From assembly GCA_902789735.1 (NCBI GenBank), contig CADAOZ010000003.1, forward strand, positions 92,769 to 156,768: DNA of 64,000 nucleotides. Direction: 5' to 3'. The DNA comes from an uncultured Lachnospiraceae bacterium (lineage in GTDB: Bacteria; Bacillota; Clostridia; Lachnospirales; Lachnospiraceae). The translations under genes and the position numbers were made by a program. Positions 45,919 through 55,443 of this stretch are shown one piece after another (position 1 is the first letter of the stretch; each line of letters starts with the position of its first letter). The notes below the pieces were generated by a model that saw only the letters and a list, made by a program, of their open reading frames with translations, made no database searches and was not told where the DNA came from.

Positions 45919-48900
45919 ATGCCCAAAAGGACAGACATCCACAAAGTGCTGATCATTGGTTCGGGCCCGATCGTAATCGGACAGGCATGTGAATTCGACT
46001 ATTCCGGGACGCAGGCCTGTAAGGCTCTCCGTTCTCTGGGATATGAGATCGTACTTGTCAACTCAAATCCCGCGACCATCATGACGGATCCTGAGATGGC
46101 AGATGTAACATATATCGAACCTCTGAACGTAGACAGACTGGAAAAGATTATCGCCAAGGAGCGCCCCGACGCGCTGCTTCCGAATCTGGGCGGTCAGTCC
46201 GGACTGAATCTGAGCGCGGAGCTCAGCAAGGCCGGAATCCTTGATAAATATAATGTGAAAGTCATCGGCGTACAGGTCGATGCCATTGAACGCGGTGAAG
46301 ACCGTATTGAATTCAAAGAGACAATGGAGAGCATCGGTGTCGCCATGGCCCGCTCCGAAGTCGCTTACAGTGTAGAACAGGCCCTTTCCATCGCGGACGA
46401 ACTGGGCTACCCGGTCGTCCTTCGTCCCGCCTATACCATGGGCGGCGCCGGCGGCGGTCTGGTCTATAACAGAGACGAGCTCAAGATCGTCTGCGCCCGC
46501 GGCCTGCAGGCTTCCCTGGTCGGACAGGTCCTGGTCGAGGAATCCGTCATGGGCTGGGAAGAGCTGGAGCTGGAAGTCGTCCGTGACAAGGACGGCAACA
46601 TGATCACTGTCTGCTTCATCGAGAATGTAGACCCCATGGGCGTCCACACAGGAGATTCTTTCTGTACCGCCCCCATGCTGACCATCTCCAAGGAGGTCAT
46701 GGACCGGCTGCAGGAGCAGGCCTACAGGATCGTAGACAAGGTCCAGGTCATTGGCGGCACCAACGTACAGTTCGCCCATGATCCCAAGACCGACCGCATC
46801 ATCGTAATTGAGATCAATCCCCGTACTTCCAGGTCCTCTGCCCTGGCTTCCAAGGCAACAGGATTCCCGATCGCCCTGGTATCCGCCATGCTGGCCTCCG
46901 GCCTGAGCCTGTCCGAGATCCCCTGCGGCAAGTACGGGACACTGGATAAATATGTTCCTGACGGAGACTATGTCGTCGTCAAGTTCGCCCGCTGGGCCTT
47001 TGAGAAGTTCAAGGGCGTAGAGGATAAGCTGGGCACCCAGATGCGTGCTGTCGGCGAAGTCATGTCCATCGGCAAGACATATAAGGAGGCCTTCCAGAAG
47101 GCGGTCCGTTCTCTGGAGAAGGATCGTTATGGCCTGGGCCATGTCAAAAACTATCATGAGATGTACAGGCGTGATCTGCTCAAGCTTCTCATGACGCCCA
47201 GCAGCGAGCGTCATTTCATCATGTATGAAGCCCTTCGCAAGGGTGCGACCGTGGATGAGATCTATGAGCTGACCCACGTCAAGAGATATTTTATCGAGCA
47301 GATGAAGGAACTGGTGGAAGAGGAAGAAGCCATTGTGGCGGCAGGCATCGACGGTCTGACCGACCAGATGCTGACACAGGCCAAGAAAGACGGTTTTGCC
47401 GATAAGTATCTGGCCCAGATTCTGGGCGTATCCGAAGATGAGATCCGCGGCAGAAGACTTGGCATCGGCGTTGAGGAAGCATGGCACGGCGTACATGTTT
47501 CCGGCACAAAGGACAGTGCTTACTATTACTCCACTTATAACGCGGCAGATGCCAATGAAGTCAGCACCGGCAAGCCCAAGATCATGATCCTGGGCGGCGG
47601 TCCCAACCGGATCGGCCAGGGTATCGAGTTCGACTACTGCTGCGTCCACGCGGCCCTGTCCCTGAAGAAGCTGGGCTTTGAGACCATCATTGTCAACTGC
47701 AACCCGGAAACCGTTTCCACCGACTATGACACCTCCGACAAGCTTTATTTCGAGCCGCTGACCCTGGAGGATGTCCTGTCAATCTATAACAAGGAGAAGC
47801 CTGTAGGCGTCATCGCCCAGTTCGGCGGACAGACCCCTCTGAACCTGGCTTCCGAGCTGGAGAAGAACGGCGTCCGGATTCTGGGCACCTCCCCCGCTGT
47901 CATTGACCTGGCAGAGGACCGTGACCAGTTCCGCGGCATGATGGAAAAGCTGGGCATCCCCATGCCCGAGTCAGGCATGGCCACGACAGTGGAAGAAGCC
48001 ATCGGCATCGCTGAAAAGATCGGCTATCCGGTCATGGTCCGTCCTTCCTATGTCCTGGGCGGCCGCGGCATGGAAGTCGTTTATGACAATGCCCATATGG
48101 TCGACTATATGAACGCGGCTGTCGGCGTAACCCCCGACCGTCCCATCCTGATCGACCGTTTCCTGAATAACGCCATGGAATGCGAGGCGGACGCCATCAG
48201 CGACGGCACCCACGCTTTCGTACCGGCTGTTATGGAGCATATTGAGCTGGCAGGTATCCATTCCGGTGACTCTGCCTGCATCATTCCTTCCAAACATATT
48301 TCCGAAAAGCATCTGGAGACCATCAAGGAGTACACCAGAAAGATTGCGGAAGAGATGCATGTTGTCGGCCTGATGAACATGCAGTACGCCATTGAGAACG
48401 ATACTGTCTACGTGCTGGAAGCCAATCCCAGAGCGTCCCGTACCGTCCCGCTGGTATCCAAGGTCTGCAACATCCGCATGGTCCCGATTGCTACGGATAT
48501 CATTACCTCCGAGCTGACCGGCAGGAAATCCCCTGTTCCGGAGCTGAAAGAGCAGCATATCCCTTATTACGGCGTCAAGGAAGCGGTATTCCCCTTCAAC
48601 ATGTTCCAGGAGGTCGACCCGGTTCTGGGACCTGAAATGCGGTCTACCGGTGAAGTCCTGGGCCTGTCCACCACGACCGGTGAAGCCTTCTACAAGGCAC
48701 AGGAAGCGGCCGGCACCAGACTGCCTCTGGAAGGTTCCGTCCTGATCTCCGTCAACAAGAAGGATAAGCCCCAGGTCGTTGAGCTGGCCAGGAGCTTCCG
48801 GGAGGACGGCTTCAAGATCTACGCGACCCGCAATACCTACAAGGCCCTTCAGGAGGAAGGCATTGAGGCTGAGCGTGTGCTGAAGGTCTATGAAGGACGC

Positions 48901-49143
48901 CCCAATATCCTGGATATGATCACCAACGGCAAGTTCGACGTGATTGTCAATTCTCCTTCCGGAGATGAGAGCGTCCACGATGACAGCTATGTCCGTAAGG
49001 CGGCCATCAAGGCAAGGATTCCTTATATGACCACCATTGCCGCAGCCAAAGCCGCGGCGGAAGGCATCCACTACCTGAAAGGCCATGAACAGGGCGAGAC
49101 CATGTCCCTGCAGGCCCTGCACGCCCAGATCAAGGACAAATGA
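45919..49143 (+). CDS. carB: Carbamoyl-phosphate synthase large subunit
   Basis: CarB makes carbamoyl phosphate for arginine and pyrimidine synthesis. The 1074 residues show the expected internal duplication: two ATP-grasp halves with KVLIIGSGPIVIGQACEFDYSG at the start and KIMILGGGPNRIGQGIEFDYC in the middle, GGRGMEVVYD, and the C-terminal MGS-like allosteric domain. The small subunit carA is not adjacent; carB has its own TATAAT (45855-45860) and an AAGGAGGAACTTCA ribosome binding site. A strong terminator follows. Confidence 0.97.
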   Translation: MPKRTDIHKVLIIGSGPIVIGQACEFDYSGTQACKALRSLGYEIVLVNSNPATIMTDPEMADVTYIEPLNVDRLEKIIAKERPDALLPNLGGQSGLNLSAELSKAGILDKYNVKVIGVQVDAIERGEDRIEFKETMESIGVAMARSEVAYSVEQALSIADELGYPVVLRPAYTMGGAGGGLVYNRDELKIVCARGLQASLVGQVLVEESVMGWEELELEVVRDKDGNMITVCFIENVDPMGVHTGDSFCTAPMLTISKEVMDRLQEQAYRIVDKVQVIGGTNVQFAHDPKTDRIIVIEINPRTSRSSALASKATGFPIALVSAMLASGLSLSEIPCGKYGTLDKYVPDGDYVVVKFARWAFEKFKGVEDKLGTQMRAVGEVMSIGKTYKEAFQKAVRSLEKDRYGLGHVKNYHEMYRRDLLKLLMTPSSERHFIMYEALRKGATVDEIYELTHVKRYFIEQMKELVEEEEAIVAAGIDGLTDQMLTQAKKDGFADKYLAQILGVSEDEIRGRRLGIGVEEAWHGVHVSGTKDSAYYYSTYNAADANEVSTGKPKIMILGGGPNRIGQGIEFDYCCVHAALSLKKLGFETIIVNCNPETVSTDYDTSDKLYFEPLTLEDVLSIYNKEKPVGVIAQFGGQTPLNLASELEKNGVRILGTSPAVIDLAEDRDQFRGMMEKLGIPMPESGMATTVEEAIGIAEKIGYPVMVRPSYVLGGRGMEVVYDNAHMVDYMNAAVGVTPDRPILIDRFLNNAMECEADAISDGTHAFVPAVMEHIELAGIHSGDSACIIPSKHISEKHLETIKEYTRKIAEEMHVVGLMNMQYAIENDTVYVLEANPRASRTVPLVSKVCNIRMVPIATDIITSELTGRKSPVPELKEQHIPYYGVKEAVFPFNMFQEVDPVLGPEMRSTGEVLGLSTTTGEAFYKAQEAAGTRLPLEGSVLISVNKKDKPQVVELARSFREDGFKIYATRNTYKALQEEGIEAERVLKVYEGRPNILDMITNGKFDVIVNSPSGDESVHDDSYVRKAAIKARIPYMTTIAAAKAAAEGIHYLKGHEQGETMSLQALHAQIKDK

Positions 49144-49178
49144 TGAGCATCAATATATATAAACAGCTATGAACTATA

Positions 49179-49222
49179 ACAGGATCGGTCTGTCCGGACA
49201 GGACAGACCGGTCCTGTTTTTT
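49179..49222 (+). terminator. Terminator of carB
   Basis: A 17-bp stem (49179-49195 with 49201-49217) with one G-U pair and a 5-nt loop, ending in TTTTTT. Confidence 0.93.
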
Positions 49223-49231
49223 GCCGGGAAG

Positions 49232-49291
49232 TGAACCGGGAAGTCTGACGCCCGGTCCAGAAATGAACCGGCAAGTCTGACGCCCGGTTCA
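49232..49291. repeat. Dispersed palindrome, copies 4 and 5 (opposite orientation)
   Basis: Two 28-bp copies (49232-49259 and 49264-49291) separated by 4 bp. The core reads AAGTCTGACGCC, the reverse complement of the core at 33 kb and 61 kb. They lie between carB and sstT. Confidence 0.9.
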
Positions 49292-49422
49292 AAAAAAGTG
49301 CCGATTTCAGCAATCTGTGTTACAATAGAGCATACGCGGACATTTGTCTCCCGGTTATGGACGGCGGGACAGGGGACTGATTCCTGGAAAGAGTCCGTAG
49401 AAAGAAAAGAGGAGTTATAGAA

Positions 49423-50685
49423 ATGAAGGCAATTATCAATCTGTATAACCATTCGAGCCTGATCATCCGGATCCTGATCGGTATGATCATCGGCGCTTCG
49501 ATCGGCATGATCTACAAGAGTGCCGTGGTCATCCCCCTGTTCGGAACGCTCTTTGTAGGCGCCCTGAAAGCCATTGCTCCCATTCTGGTCTTTGTGCTGG
49601 TCGTCAGCGCTCTGGCCCAGGGCAGCGAAAAAATGGACAGCAAGTTCGGCACCGTCATTGCCCTTTACATGCTTTCCACCCTGCTGGCCGCTGTTGTGGC
49701 AGTCGTAGGTTCCTTTATCCTGCCTCAGGACATGGTCTTCGCGGAGGAGTATGTGGCCGAATCCGTGCCTCAGGGCGTCGGAGAAGTCCTGATCTCCGTG
49801 CTCACCAAGATGGTAGCCAACCCCATCGACGCCATGATCAACGCCAACTATATCGGTATCCTGCTGTGGGCCGTTATCCTTGGTCTTGCACTTAAGAGAA
49901 TCGCTTCCGATGAGACCAGGAGGATGCTGCAGGACGCTTCCGACGCAGTTTCCCAGGCAGTCCGCTGGATCATTAACCTGGCGCCTTTCGGCATCATGGG
50001 CCTGGTCTACAGCACGGTTTCCACCAACGGTCTCGAGATCTTTACCAAATACGGCAGACTTCTGGCCCTGTTGGTCGGCTGCATGCTGGCGGTAGCCCTG
50101 GTCGTCGATCCGCTGATCGCCTTCATTTATCTGAAGAGAAATCCTTATCCCCTGGTATTCCGCTGCCTGCGTGAGAGCGGCATCACCGCTTTCTTCACCA
50201 GAAGCTCCGCGGCCAACATCCCCGTCAACATGGCCCTGTGCGAGAAGCTGGGCCTGGACAAGGATATGTATTCCGTATCGATCCCGCTGGGCGCAACCAT
50301 TAACATGGACGGCGCGGCCATCACCATCACAGTCATGACGCTTTGCGCGGCCCATACACTGGGCATCGCGGTCGACGTACCTTCCGCAATCCTGCTGTCT
50401 GTTATGGCGACCCTGGCAGCCTGCGGCGCGTCCGGCGTTGCCGGCGGCTCCCTCCTGCTGATCCCCATGGCCTGCTCCCTGTTCGGTATCCCCAATGAGA
50501 TCGCCATGCAGGTCGTCGGCGTCGGCTTCATCATCGGCGTCGTGCAGGACTCTGTGGAAACCATGATCAACTCCTCCGGCGACGTTATGTTCGCGGCTAC
50601 TGCCGAGTACCATCAGTGGATCAAAGAGGGCAGAGCGGATGAGCTTCCCACATGGCTGGGCGGTAAGAAGAAACTGGAAATCTGA
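49423..50685 (+). CDS. sstT: Serine/threonine:sodium symporter SstT
   Basis: A 420-residue dicarboxylate/amino-acid:cation symporter family protein with about eight helices plus hairpin loops. The serine-rich hairpin FFTRSSAANIPVNM and the TM7 motif INMDGAAI are visible; lengths and N-terminus (NLYNHSSLIIRILIGMIIG) fit the SstT subgroup. AGAGGAGTTATAGAA precedes the ATG. It is a single-gene unit with its own terminator. Confidence 0.92.
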   Translation: MKAIINLYNHSSLIIRILIGMIIGASIGMIYKSAVVIPLFGTLFVGALKAIAPILVFVLVVSALAQGSEKMDSKFGTVIALYMLSTLLAAVVAVVGSFILPQDMVFAEEYVAESVPQGVGEVLISVLTKMVANPIDAMINANYIGILLWAVILGLALKRIASDETRRMLQDASDAVSQAVRWIINLAPFGIMGLVYSTVSTNGLEIFTKYGRLLALLVGCMLAVALVVDPLIAFIYLKRNPYPLVFRCLRESGITAFFTRSSAANIPVNMALCEKLGLDKDMYSVSIPLGATINMDGAAITITVMTLCAAHTLGIAVDVPSAILLSVMATLAACGASGVAGGSLLLIPMACSLFGIPNEIAMQVVGVGFIIGVVQDSVETMINSSGDVMFAATAEYHQWIKEGRADELPTWLGGKKKLEI

Positions 50686-50718
50686 TTCCGGAGCATGAAA
50701 GAAACACTTTAAATAAAT

Positions 50719-50763
50719 CGGCGGACAGACCGGCTGACAAGAGCGGAGCTGTCCGCCGTTTTT
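50719..50763 (+). terminator. Terminator of sstT
   Basis: CGGCGGACAG (50719-50728) pairs with CTGTCCGCCG (50749-50758), then TTTTT. Confidence 0.9.
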
Positions 50764-50891
50764 GTATAGTCCGGCTGTCATTCAGCAAAAAGAACGAAAA
50801 ATCTCCGGAAAAATGGAAAAATTGCCCAATGCGGTTATGGCCTTACACAAATTTATGGAAGTTTAGGCCAATGGTACAAGCTATTTATTCA

Positions 50892-50900
50892 TGTTAGAAT
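50892..50900 (+). promoter_or_regulatory. Candidate extended -10 promoter of the purine pair
   Basis: TGTTAGAAT is an extended -10 element, 74 bp before the IMP cyclohydrolase ATG; no good -35. I do not see a PurR box or a purine riboswitch in the ~200-bp gap. Confidence 0.35.
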
Positions 50901-50973
50901 GTGTAAGGAATACCAGAATTTGAAAGAAACTGAATCCGACGTTGAATAAGCAAAGGAAAGGCAGGACTGGAAT

Positions 50974-51693
50974 ATGAGTATCCTTGAAAAAGAACTGAGA
51001 GAGAACAGCTATCCCGGCAGAGGCATTGTCATCGGCCGTTCCGCAGACGGCAGCAAAGCGATCACAGCCTATTTTATCATGGGCCGCAGCAGCAACAGCC
51101 GTAACCGCGTCTTCGTTACAGAGGGTGAAGGCATCCGTACCGAAGCATTTGATCCTTCCAAAATGGAAGACCCCAGCCTGATCATCTACGCCCCCGTCAG
51201 AGTCCTTGGCAACAAGACCATCGTGACCAACGGCGACCAGACCGATACCATCTATGAAGGCATGGATAAGCAGATGACCTTCGAGCAGTCCCTGCGCGGC
51301 AGAGAGTTCGAGCCCGACGGCCCTAACTATACCCCCCGCATTTCCGGCATCCTGCATATTGAGAACGGCAGATACAGCTATGCCATGTCCATCCTGAAGA
51401 GCGATCAGGGCGATCCTTCCGCCTGCCTGCGCTATACCTTCGCTTTTGAGAATCCGCTGGCCGGCAAGGGCAGATTCATCCACACCTATGACGGCGACGG
51501 CAATCCCCTGCCCAGCTTCACAGGCGAGCCTACGGTAGTTGATTTCGACCAGGAATTCACAGCGGACATCGATACCTTCACAGACCGCGTCTGGGACGCT
51601 CTGAATGAGGACAATAAAGTCTCCCTGTTCGTCCGCTTCATCAATATCGCAGACGGCACTTACGAGACCAGGATCGTCAACAAGAACCAGTAA
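50974..51693 (+). CDS. IMP cyclohydrolase, PurO type
   Basis: The last step of purine synthesis closes FAICAR to IMP. This 239-residue protein resembles the archaeal-type IMP cyclohydrolase PurO family rather than the MGS-like N-terminal domain of bifunctional PurH: NSYPGRGIVIGRSADG..AITAYFIMGRSSNSRNRVF near the N-terminus, PNYTPRISGI in the middle. The neighbour 53 bp downstream encodes the missing AICAR transformylase half of PurH, which strongly supports the assignment. The ribosome binding site is modest (GGCAGGA). Confidence 0.85.
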   Translation: MSILEKELRENSYPGRGIVIGRSADGSKAITAYFIMGRSSNSRNRVFVTEGEGIRTEAFDPSKMEDPSLIIYAPVRVLGNKTIVTNGDQTDTIYEGMDKQMTFEQSLRGREFEPDGPNYTPRISGILHIENGRYSYAMSILKSDQGDPSACLRYTFAFENPLAGKGRFIHTYDGDGNPLPSFTGEPTVVDFDQEFTADIDTFTDRVWDALNEDNKVSLFVRFINIADGTYETRIVNKNQ

Positions 51694-51746
51694 GGTGATC
51701 ATCAATAAAAGCAGCCGGTCCAAACGGCCAAAAAGAAAGAGGTAAA

Positions 51747-52925
51747 ATGAAAGAATTACAGCTTAAATACGGATGCAACCCCAATCAGAAGCCTTCCCGC
51801 ATCTACATGGAAGACGGTTCCGAACTTCCCATCGAGGTCCTCAATGGCAGACCCGGTTATATCAACCTGCTGGATGCCCTGAACGGATGGCAGCTGGTCA
51901 AAGAACTGAAGGCAGCCACAGGCATGCCTGCAGCGACTTCCTTTAAGCATGTTTCTCCCGCAGGCGCAGCCATCGGCCTGCCCCTGACAGATGTGGAAGC
52001 CAAGATCTACTGGGTAGAGGACAAAGGTCCCCTGACTCCCATCGCCAGTGCCTATGCCAGAGCAAGAGGTGCCGACAGAATGTCTTCTTTCGGTGATTTC
52101 ATTTCCCTGTCCGATACCTGTGACGCCTGTACAGCAAGCCTGATTTCCAGAGAGGTCTCCGACGGTATCATCGCTCCCGATTATACCGAGGAAGCTCTTG
52201 AGATTCTCAGCAGGAAGAAAAAAGGCGGCTACTGCGTCCTCAAGATCGATCCCGCTTTTGTACCTGCGGCGGTCGAGAAGAAACAGGTCTTCGGCATCAC
52301 CTTTGAACAGGGCCGTAACGAGCTGGTCGTAGACGACGCCCTGTTTGCCAACATCGTGACCGATAATAAAGAGCTGCCCAAGGAGGCAAGAGATGATCTG
52401 GCTATTGCCCTGATCACTCTGAAATATACCCAGTCCAACTCTGTATGCTATGTCAAAGGCGGCCAGGCCATCGGCATCGGCGCCGGCCAGCAGTCCAGGA
52501 TCCACTGCACCAGACTGGCAGGCAGCAAGGCCGACAACTGGTATCTGCGTCAGTCTCCCCAGGTTCTGGGCCTGCCCTTCAAGAAGGGAATCCGCAGAGC
52601 GGACAGAGACAACGCTATCGACCTTTACATCGGTGAGGACTACATGGATGTACTGGCAGACGGCAAGTGGGAAGCCCTCTTTACCGAGAAGCCCCCTGTC
52701 TTCACAGCGGAAGAGAAGCGCGCATGGCTGGACGGCAACACCGACGTGGCCCTGGGCTCCGACGCCTTCTTCCCCTTCGGTGACAACATCGAAAGAGCTT
52801 TCCGCAGCGGCGTTAAATATGTAGCGCAGCCCGGCGGCAGCGTCAGAGATGACAACGTCATCGAAGCCTGCAACAACCATGACATGGTCATGTGCTTCAC
52901 CGGCATCCGTCTTTTCCATCATTGA
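51747..52925 (+). CDS. purH: AICAR formyltransferase (stand-alone PurH transformylase domain)
   Basis: A 392-residue protein that formylates AICAR with 10-formyl-THF. It carries only the transformylase part of Pur[15 protein letters not shown] at the start, [15 protein letters not shown] with the catalytic Lys-His pair, [26 protein letters not shown], and the C-terminal [29 protein letters not shown]. The N-terminal cyclohydrolase domain of classical PurH is absent and is replaced by the separate upstream gene. AAAGAGGTAAA precedes the ATG. Confidence 0.93.
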   Translation: MKELQLKYGCNPNQKPSRIYMEDGSELPIEVLNGRPGYINLLDALNGWQLVKELKAATGMPAATSFKHVSPAGAAIGLPLTDVEAKIYWVEDKGPLTPIASAYARARGADRMSSFGDFISLSDTCDACTASLISREVSDGIIAPDYTEEALEILSRKKKGGYCVLKIDPAFVPAAVEKKQVFGITFEQGRNELVVDDALFANIVTDNKELPKEARDDLAIALITLKYTQSNSVCYVKGGQAIGIGAGQQSRIHCTRLAGSKADNWYLRQSPQVLGLPFKKGIRRADRDNAIDLYIGEDYMDVLADGKWEALFTEKPPVFTAEEKRAWLDGNTDVALGSDAFFPFGDNIERAFRSGVKYVAQPGGSVRDDNVIEACNNHDMVMCFTGIRLFHH

Positions 52926-52958
52926 TGGCCTGATGGCATTGGTGGCCTGATGGCATTG
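52926..52958. repeat. Short tandem duplication after the AICAR transformylase gene
   Basis: TGGCCTGATGGCATTG occurs at 52926-52941 and again at 52943-52958, starting just after the stop codon. Confidence 0.8.
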
Positions 52959-53032
52959 ATGTCCTTATTGCGGAGAGCATCCTGCGGATGCTCAATACCC
53001 AATACCGATGATTCATACATGTAAGAATCCTG

Positions 53033-53064
53033 CCCGTCCCGGCCTTTGTGCCGGGACGGGTTTT
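53033..53064 (+). terminator. Terminator of the purine pair
   Basis: CCCGTCCCGGC (53033-53043) pairs with GCCGGGACGGG (53050-53060), followed by TTTT. Confidence 0.9.
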
Positions 53065-53198
53065 GTGCTGTATGGCAGATATGGCAGTAAAAAAGCCGGA
53101 CAGAACAGGAATTACGGATGCGGTATATGGTATGATAGCGGGAGAATCTGACAGAAGACCGGAAGCGGATAAAAAACACAGAAAGAGACGCGGACATC

Positions 53199-53765
53199 AT
53201 GCAGAGCAAAACACAGAAGGAACAACAGAAGGAAAAACAGAAAGAGAAACAGAAAGAAAAGCAGAAAGAGAACCTGCGGCTGACCCATACCTTCGGTCCC
53301 TGGTATGATGAGAATTCCAGATATTTGTTTCTGGGCAGCTTTCCGTCCGTCAAATCCAGGGAGGAAGGCTTTTTCTACGGCCATCCCCGCAACCGCTTCT
53401 GGAAAGTGATCGCGGCCGTATTTGAGGATGACGCGCCGGAAACCATAGAGGAAAAGAAAGCCTTTCTGACCCGGAACCATATAGCCCTGTATGACGTGAT
53501 TGAGAGCTGTACCATTCACGGTTCCAGCGACAGCTCCATCCGGGACGCCGAGGTCACGGATCTCAGACCGATTCTGGATACCGGCTGTATCGAAGACCGG
53601 ATTTTTGTCAACGGGAATAAAGCCTATGAGCTGTATTGTAAATACACGCTGCCTGCTACCGGGATTCCTGCCGTCAAACTGCCTTCCACCAGTCCGGCCA
53701 ACGCGGCCTGGTCACTGGAGAGGTTGACAAAGACCTGGCGGGAGACGGTCCGTGGATCTGATTAA
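53199..53765 (+). CDS. DNA-deoxyinosine glycosylase (uracil-DNA glycosylase superfamily)
   Basis: A 188-residue member of the UDG superfamily resembling hypoxanthine-DNA glycosylases (family 6). Recognisable: LFLGSFPSVKSREEGFFYGHPRNRFWKV at about 43-70, NHIALYDVIESCTIHGSSDSSIR, and the C-terminal LPSTSPANAAW. It would excise deaminated adenine from DNA. The N-terminus before residue 26 is an odd (KEKQ)n repeat encoded by a 12-bp tandem DNA repeat, so the true start could be downstream. The ribosome binding site is weak. Confidence 0.8.
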   Translation: MQSKTQKEQQKEKQKEKQKEKQKENLRLTHTFGPWYDENSRYLFLGSFPSVKSREEGFFYGHPRNRFWKVIAAVFEDDAPETIEEKKAFLTRNHIALYDVIESCTIHGSSDSSIRDAEVTDLRPILDTGCIEDRIFVNGNKAYELYCKYTLPATGIPAVKLPSTSPANAAWSLERLTKTWRETVRGSD

Positions 53766-53938
53766 GCTGTCGGGTTTCAGTGGCGATGAATGCTTTCACA
53801 TATCTTCCGGATCTGTAAGTGAAATATCTGCAAGTGAAGTATCTAAAAGTAAGGTATCGGAAACACAGCTGAAATATTGGAATCATAGCTGAAGTATCGG
53901 TTATTAATTCATACAGCAGGAAAGGAGGAAAGATCTCT

Positions 53939-54664
53939 GTGACTGCGCTATGTATCATCATGGGAGGCGCCTGCCTCCTGTATTATCTGATCATGTTCTT
54001 CTATATTGGCAGGATCGGTGACTTTGCCTGGTTCTGGCTGCTGAACGCGGCTGTTTTTCTGTCAGCAGCCTGGCTGCGGAGTCTGGCGCAGTCCTGGTCA
54101 CGGGTACTGGCAGGCATCCTGCTCGCGGCAGAAGGGATCGGGATTCTGCTGGTGGTCATTCTGGGGCTGACGATTCTGAGCGCCGCCCGCACACCGGAAC
54201 CGGAGAATATGGAATACTATCTGGTCCTGGGCGCCTGGGTCAACGGCAGGCAGCCGTCCAGAGCACTCCGGAAAAGACTGGACAAGGCACTTTCCTGCGC
54301 GGAGAAAGATCCTGCTGCCCGGTTGATTCTGTCCGGCGGTCAGGGGGATGATGAGGAGATTTCGGAAGCTGTCTGTATGTGGAATTATCTGACCGCCGCC
54401 GGCGTTGAGGAAGAAAGGCTGATTCTGGAAGACAGGTCGACCTCTACCCGGGAGAATCTGCTCTTTTCAGATCAGCTGACCGGCTGCGCTTCCTCCAGAT
54501 GCGGGATCATTTCCAATGATTTCCATATCTGCAGGGTGATGAAGCTGGCCCGACAGGCCGGTTACCGGGATTGTTACGGTATCCCTGCGGAAGGGGATCC
54601 TGTTATGGAACTGCATTACATTGTCCGGGAGTCTGTTGCTTTAGTTGTAATGGCATTACCCTGA
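53939..54664 (+). CDS. YdcF/DUF218 (ElyC/SanA-like) membrane protein
   Basis: A 241-residue protein with three to four N-terminal helices (residues ~5-85), then the DUF218 domain: YYLVLGAWVNGRQPSRALRKRLDKAL, LILSGGQGDDE, DRSTSTRENLLFS and ISNDFHICR. The family is linked to envelope and cell-wall processes (ElyC, SanA), but its reaction is not established. The start is GTG 53939 after AAAGGAGGAAAGATCTCT. The 173-bp gap before it contains imperfect ~15-bp AGTGAAGTATC-type repeats (53817-53900) and no gene. Confidence 0.85.
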   Translation: MTALCIIMGGACLLYYLIMFFYIGRIGDFAWFWLLNAAVFLSAAWLRSLAQSWSRVLAGILLAAEGIGILLVVILGLTILSAARTPEPENMEYYLVLGAWVNGRQPSRALRKRLDKALSCAEKDPAARLILSGGQGDDEEISEAVCMWNYLTAAGVEEERLILEDRSTSTRENLLFSDQLTGCASSRCGIISNDFHICRVMKLARQAGYRDCYGIPAEGDPVMELHYIVRESVALVVMALP

Positions 54665-54770
54665 TCCGGAAACGAAGGCATTCGTTCGTGCAATACCATA
54701 ATCCGGAAACGAAGGCATTCGTTCGTGCAATACCATAATCCGGAAACAAGGGTATTTGTTCCTATGATCT
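54664..54770. repeat. 37-bp tandem repeat (three units) with an internal palindrome
   Basis: Units start at 54664, 54701 and 54738 (period 37). Units 1 and 2 are identical; unit 3 diverges. Each contains a hairpin: AACGAA/TTCGTT in units 1 and 2, AACAA/TTGTT in unit 3, where paired G-to-A and C-to-T changes keep the stem. The array starts at the stop codon of the DUF218 gene and ends just before the ispF promoter. Confidence 0.85.
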
Positions 54771-54775
54771 GCGGT

Positions 54776-54804
54776 TTGACCTTCATTCGGCAACGTGGTA
54801 CAAT
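54776..54804 (+). promoter_or_regulatory. ispF promoter
   Basis: TTGACC (54776-54781) and TACAAT (54799-54804) with a 17-bp spacer, about 110 bp before the ispF ATG. Confidence 0.75.
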
Positions 54805-54912
54805 CCGATAGATATGTGTATTGATTTTGCGATATATTATCATGCAGCGGAAAACAGATTATAAATGACGGAACAGAGCGCCAGCTCTATACGGATATAA
54901 AAAGGACAGATC

Positions 54913-55443
54913 ATGAGAATAGGTACAGGATATGATGTCCACCGTCTGGTGGAAGGCAGAAAACTGATCATGGGCGGCGTGGATATTCCTTACGAGAAAG
55001 GACTTCTGGGCCACTCTGACGCGGATGTGCTCGCCCACGCCATTATGGATGCCCTGCTGGGCGCCGCGGCTCTGGGTGATATCGGCAAATTCTTCCCGGA
55101 TACAGATCCCAAATACAAGGGGGCGGATTCCCTGATGCTGATGCGGGAAGTCGGCAGGATTCTGGAAGAACATCATTATCTGATCGGCAATGTGGACGCC
55201 ACTATCCTGGCCCAGGCCCCGAAGATGCGGCCCCATATTGATACCATGCGGCAGAAGATCGCGGACGCCCTGCAGATCGATATTTCTCAGGTCAGCGTCA
55301 AGGCGACGACAGAGGAAGGGCTGGGCTTTACCGGCGCCGGAGAAGGCATTGCCGTGCAGGCGGTCGCCCTGATTGCTTCTCCCATGGACCTGGAAGCGTC
55401 CAATCCCATGGGAGGCTGTCAGAACTGTCCGGTTAACAGCTAA
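54913..55443 (+). CDS. ispF: 2-C-methyl-D-erythritol 2,4-cyclodiphosphate synthase
   Basis: IspF is the fifth step of the MEP isoprenoid pathway. The N-terminal [11 protein letters not shown] carries metal ligands Asp and His, and [20 protein letters not shown] is diagnostic. At 176 residues it is about 18 longer than usual, with a Cys-containing C-terminal tail ([13 protein letters not shown]) that may be unstructured or bind metal. AAAGGACAGATC precedes the ATG. cysS follows after ~190 bp. In B. subtilis ispF is also upstream of cysS, with gltX and cysE between, which are absent here. Confidence 0.95.
   Translation: MRIGTGYDVHRLVEGRKLIMGGVDIPYEKGLLGHSDADVLAHAIMDALLGAAALGDIGKFFPDTDPKYKGADSLMLMREVGRILEEHHYLIGNVDATILAQAPKMRPHIDTMRQKIADALQIDISQVSVKATTEEGLGFTGAGEGIAVQAVALIASPMDLEASNPMGGCQNCPVNS

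Noticed and set aside
50838..50869. TGGCCT/AGGCCA inverted repeat upstream of the purine pair as a riboswitch or PurR site
   Set aside because: Only 6-bp arms with a 20-nt gap, no purine-riboswitch core and no PurBox match.
53041..53308. Open frame overlapping the start of the deoxyinosine glycosylase in another frame
   Set aside because: It is low-complexity, rich in Glu, Arg and Lys, arises from the repeat DNA and begins inside a terminator stem.
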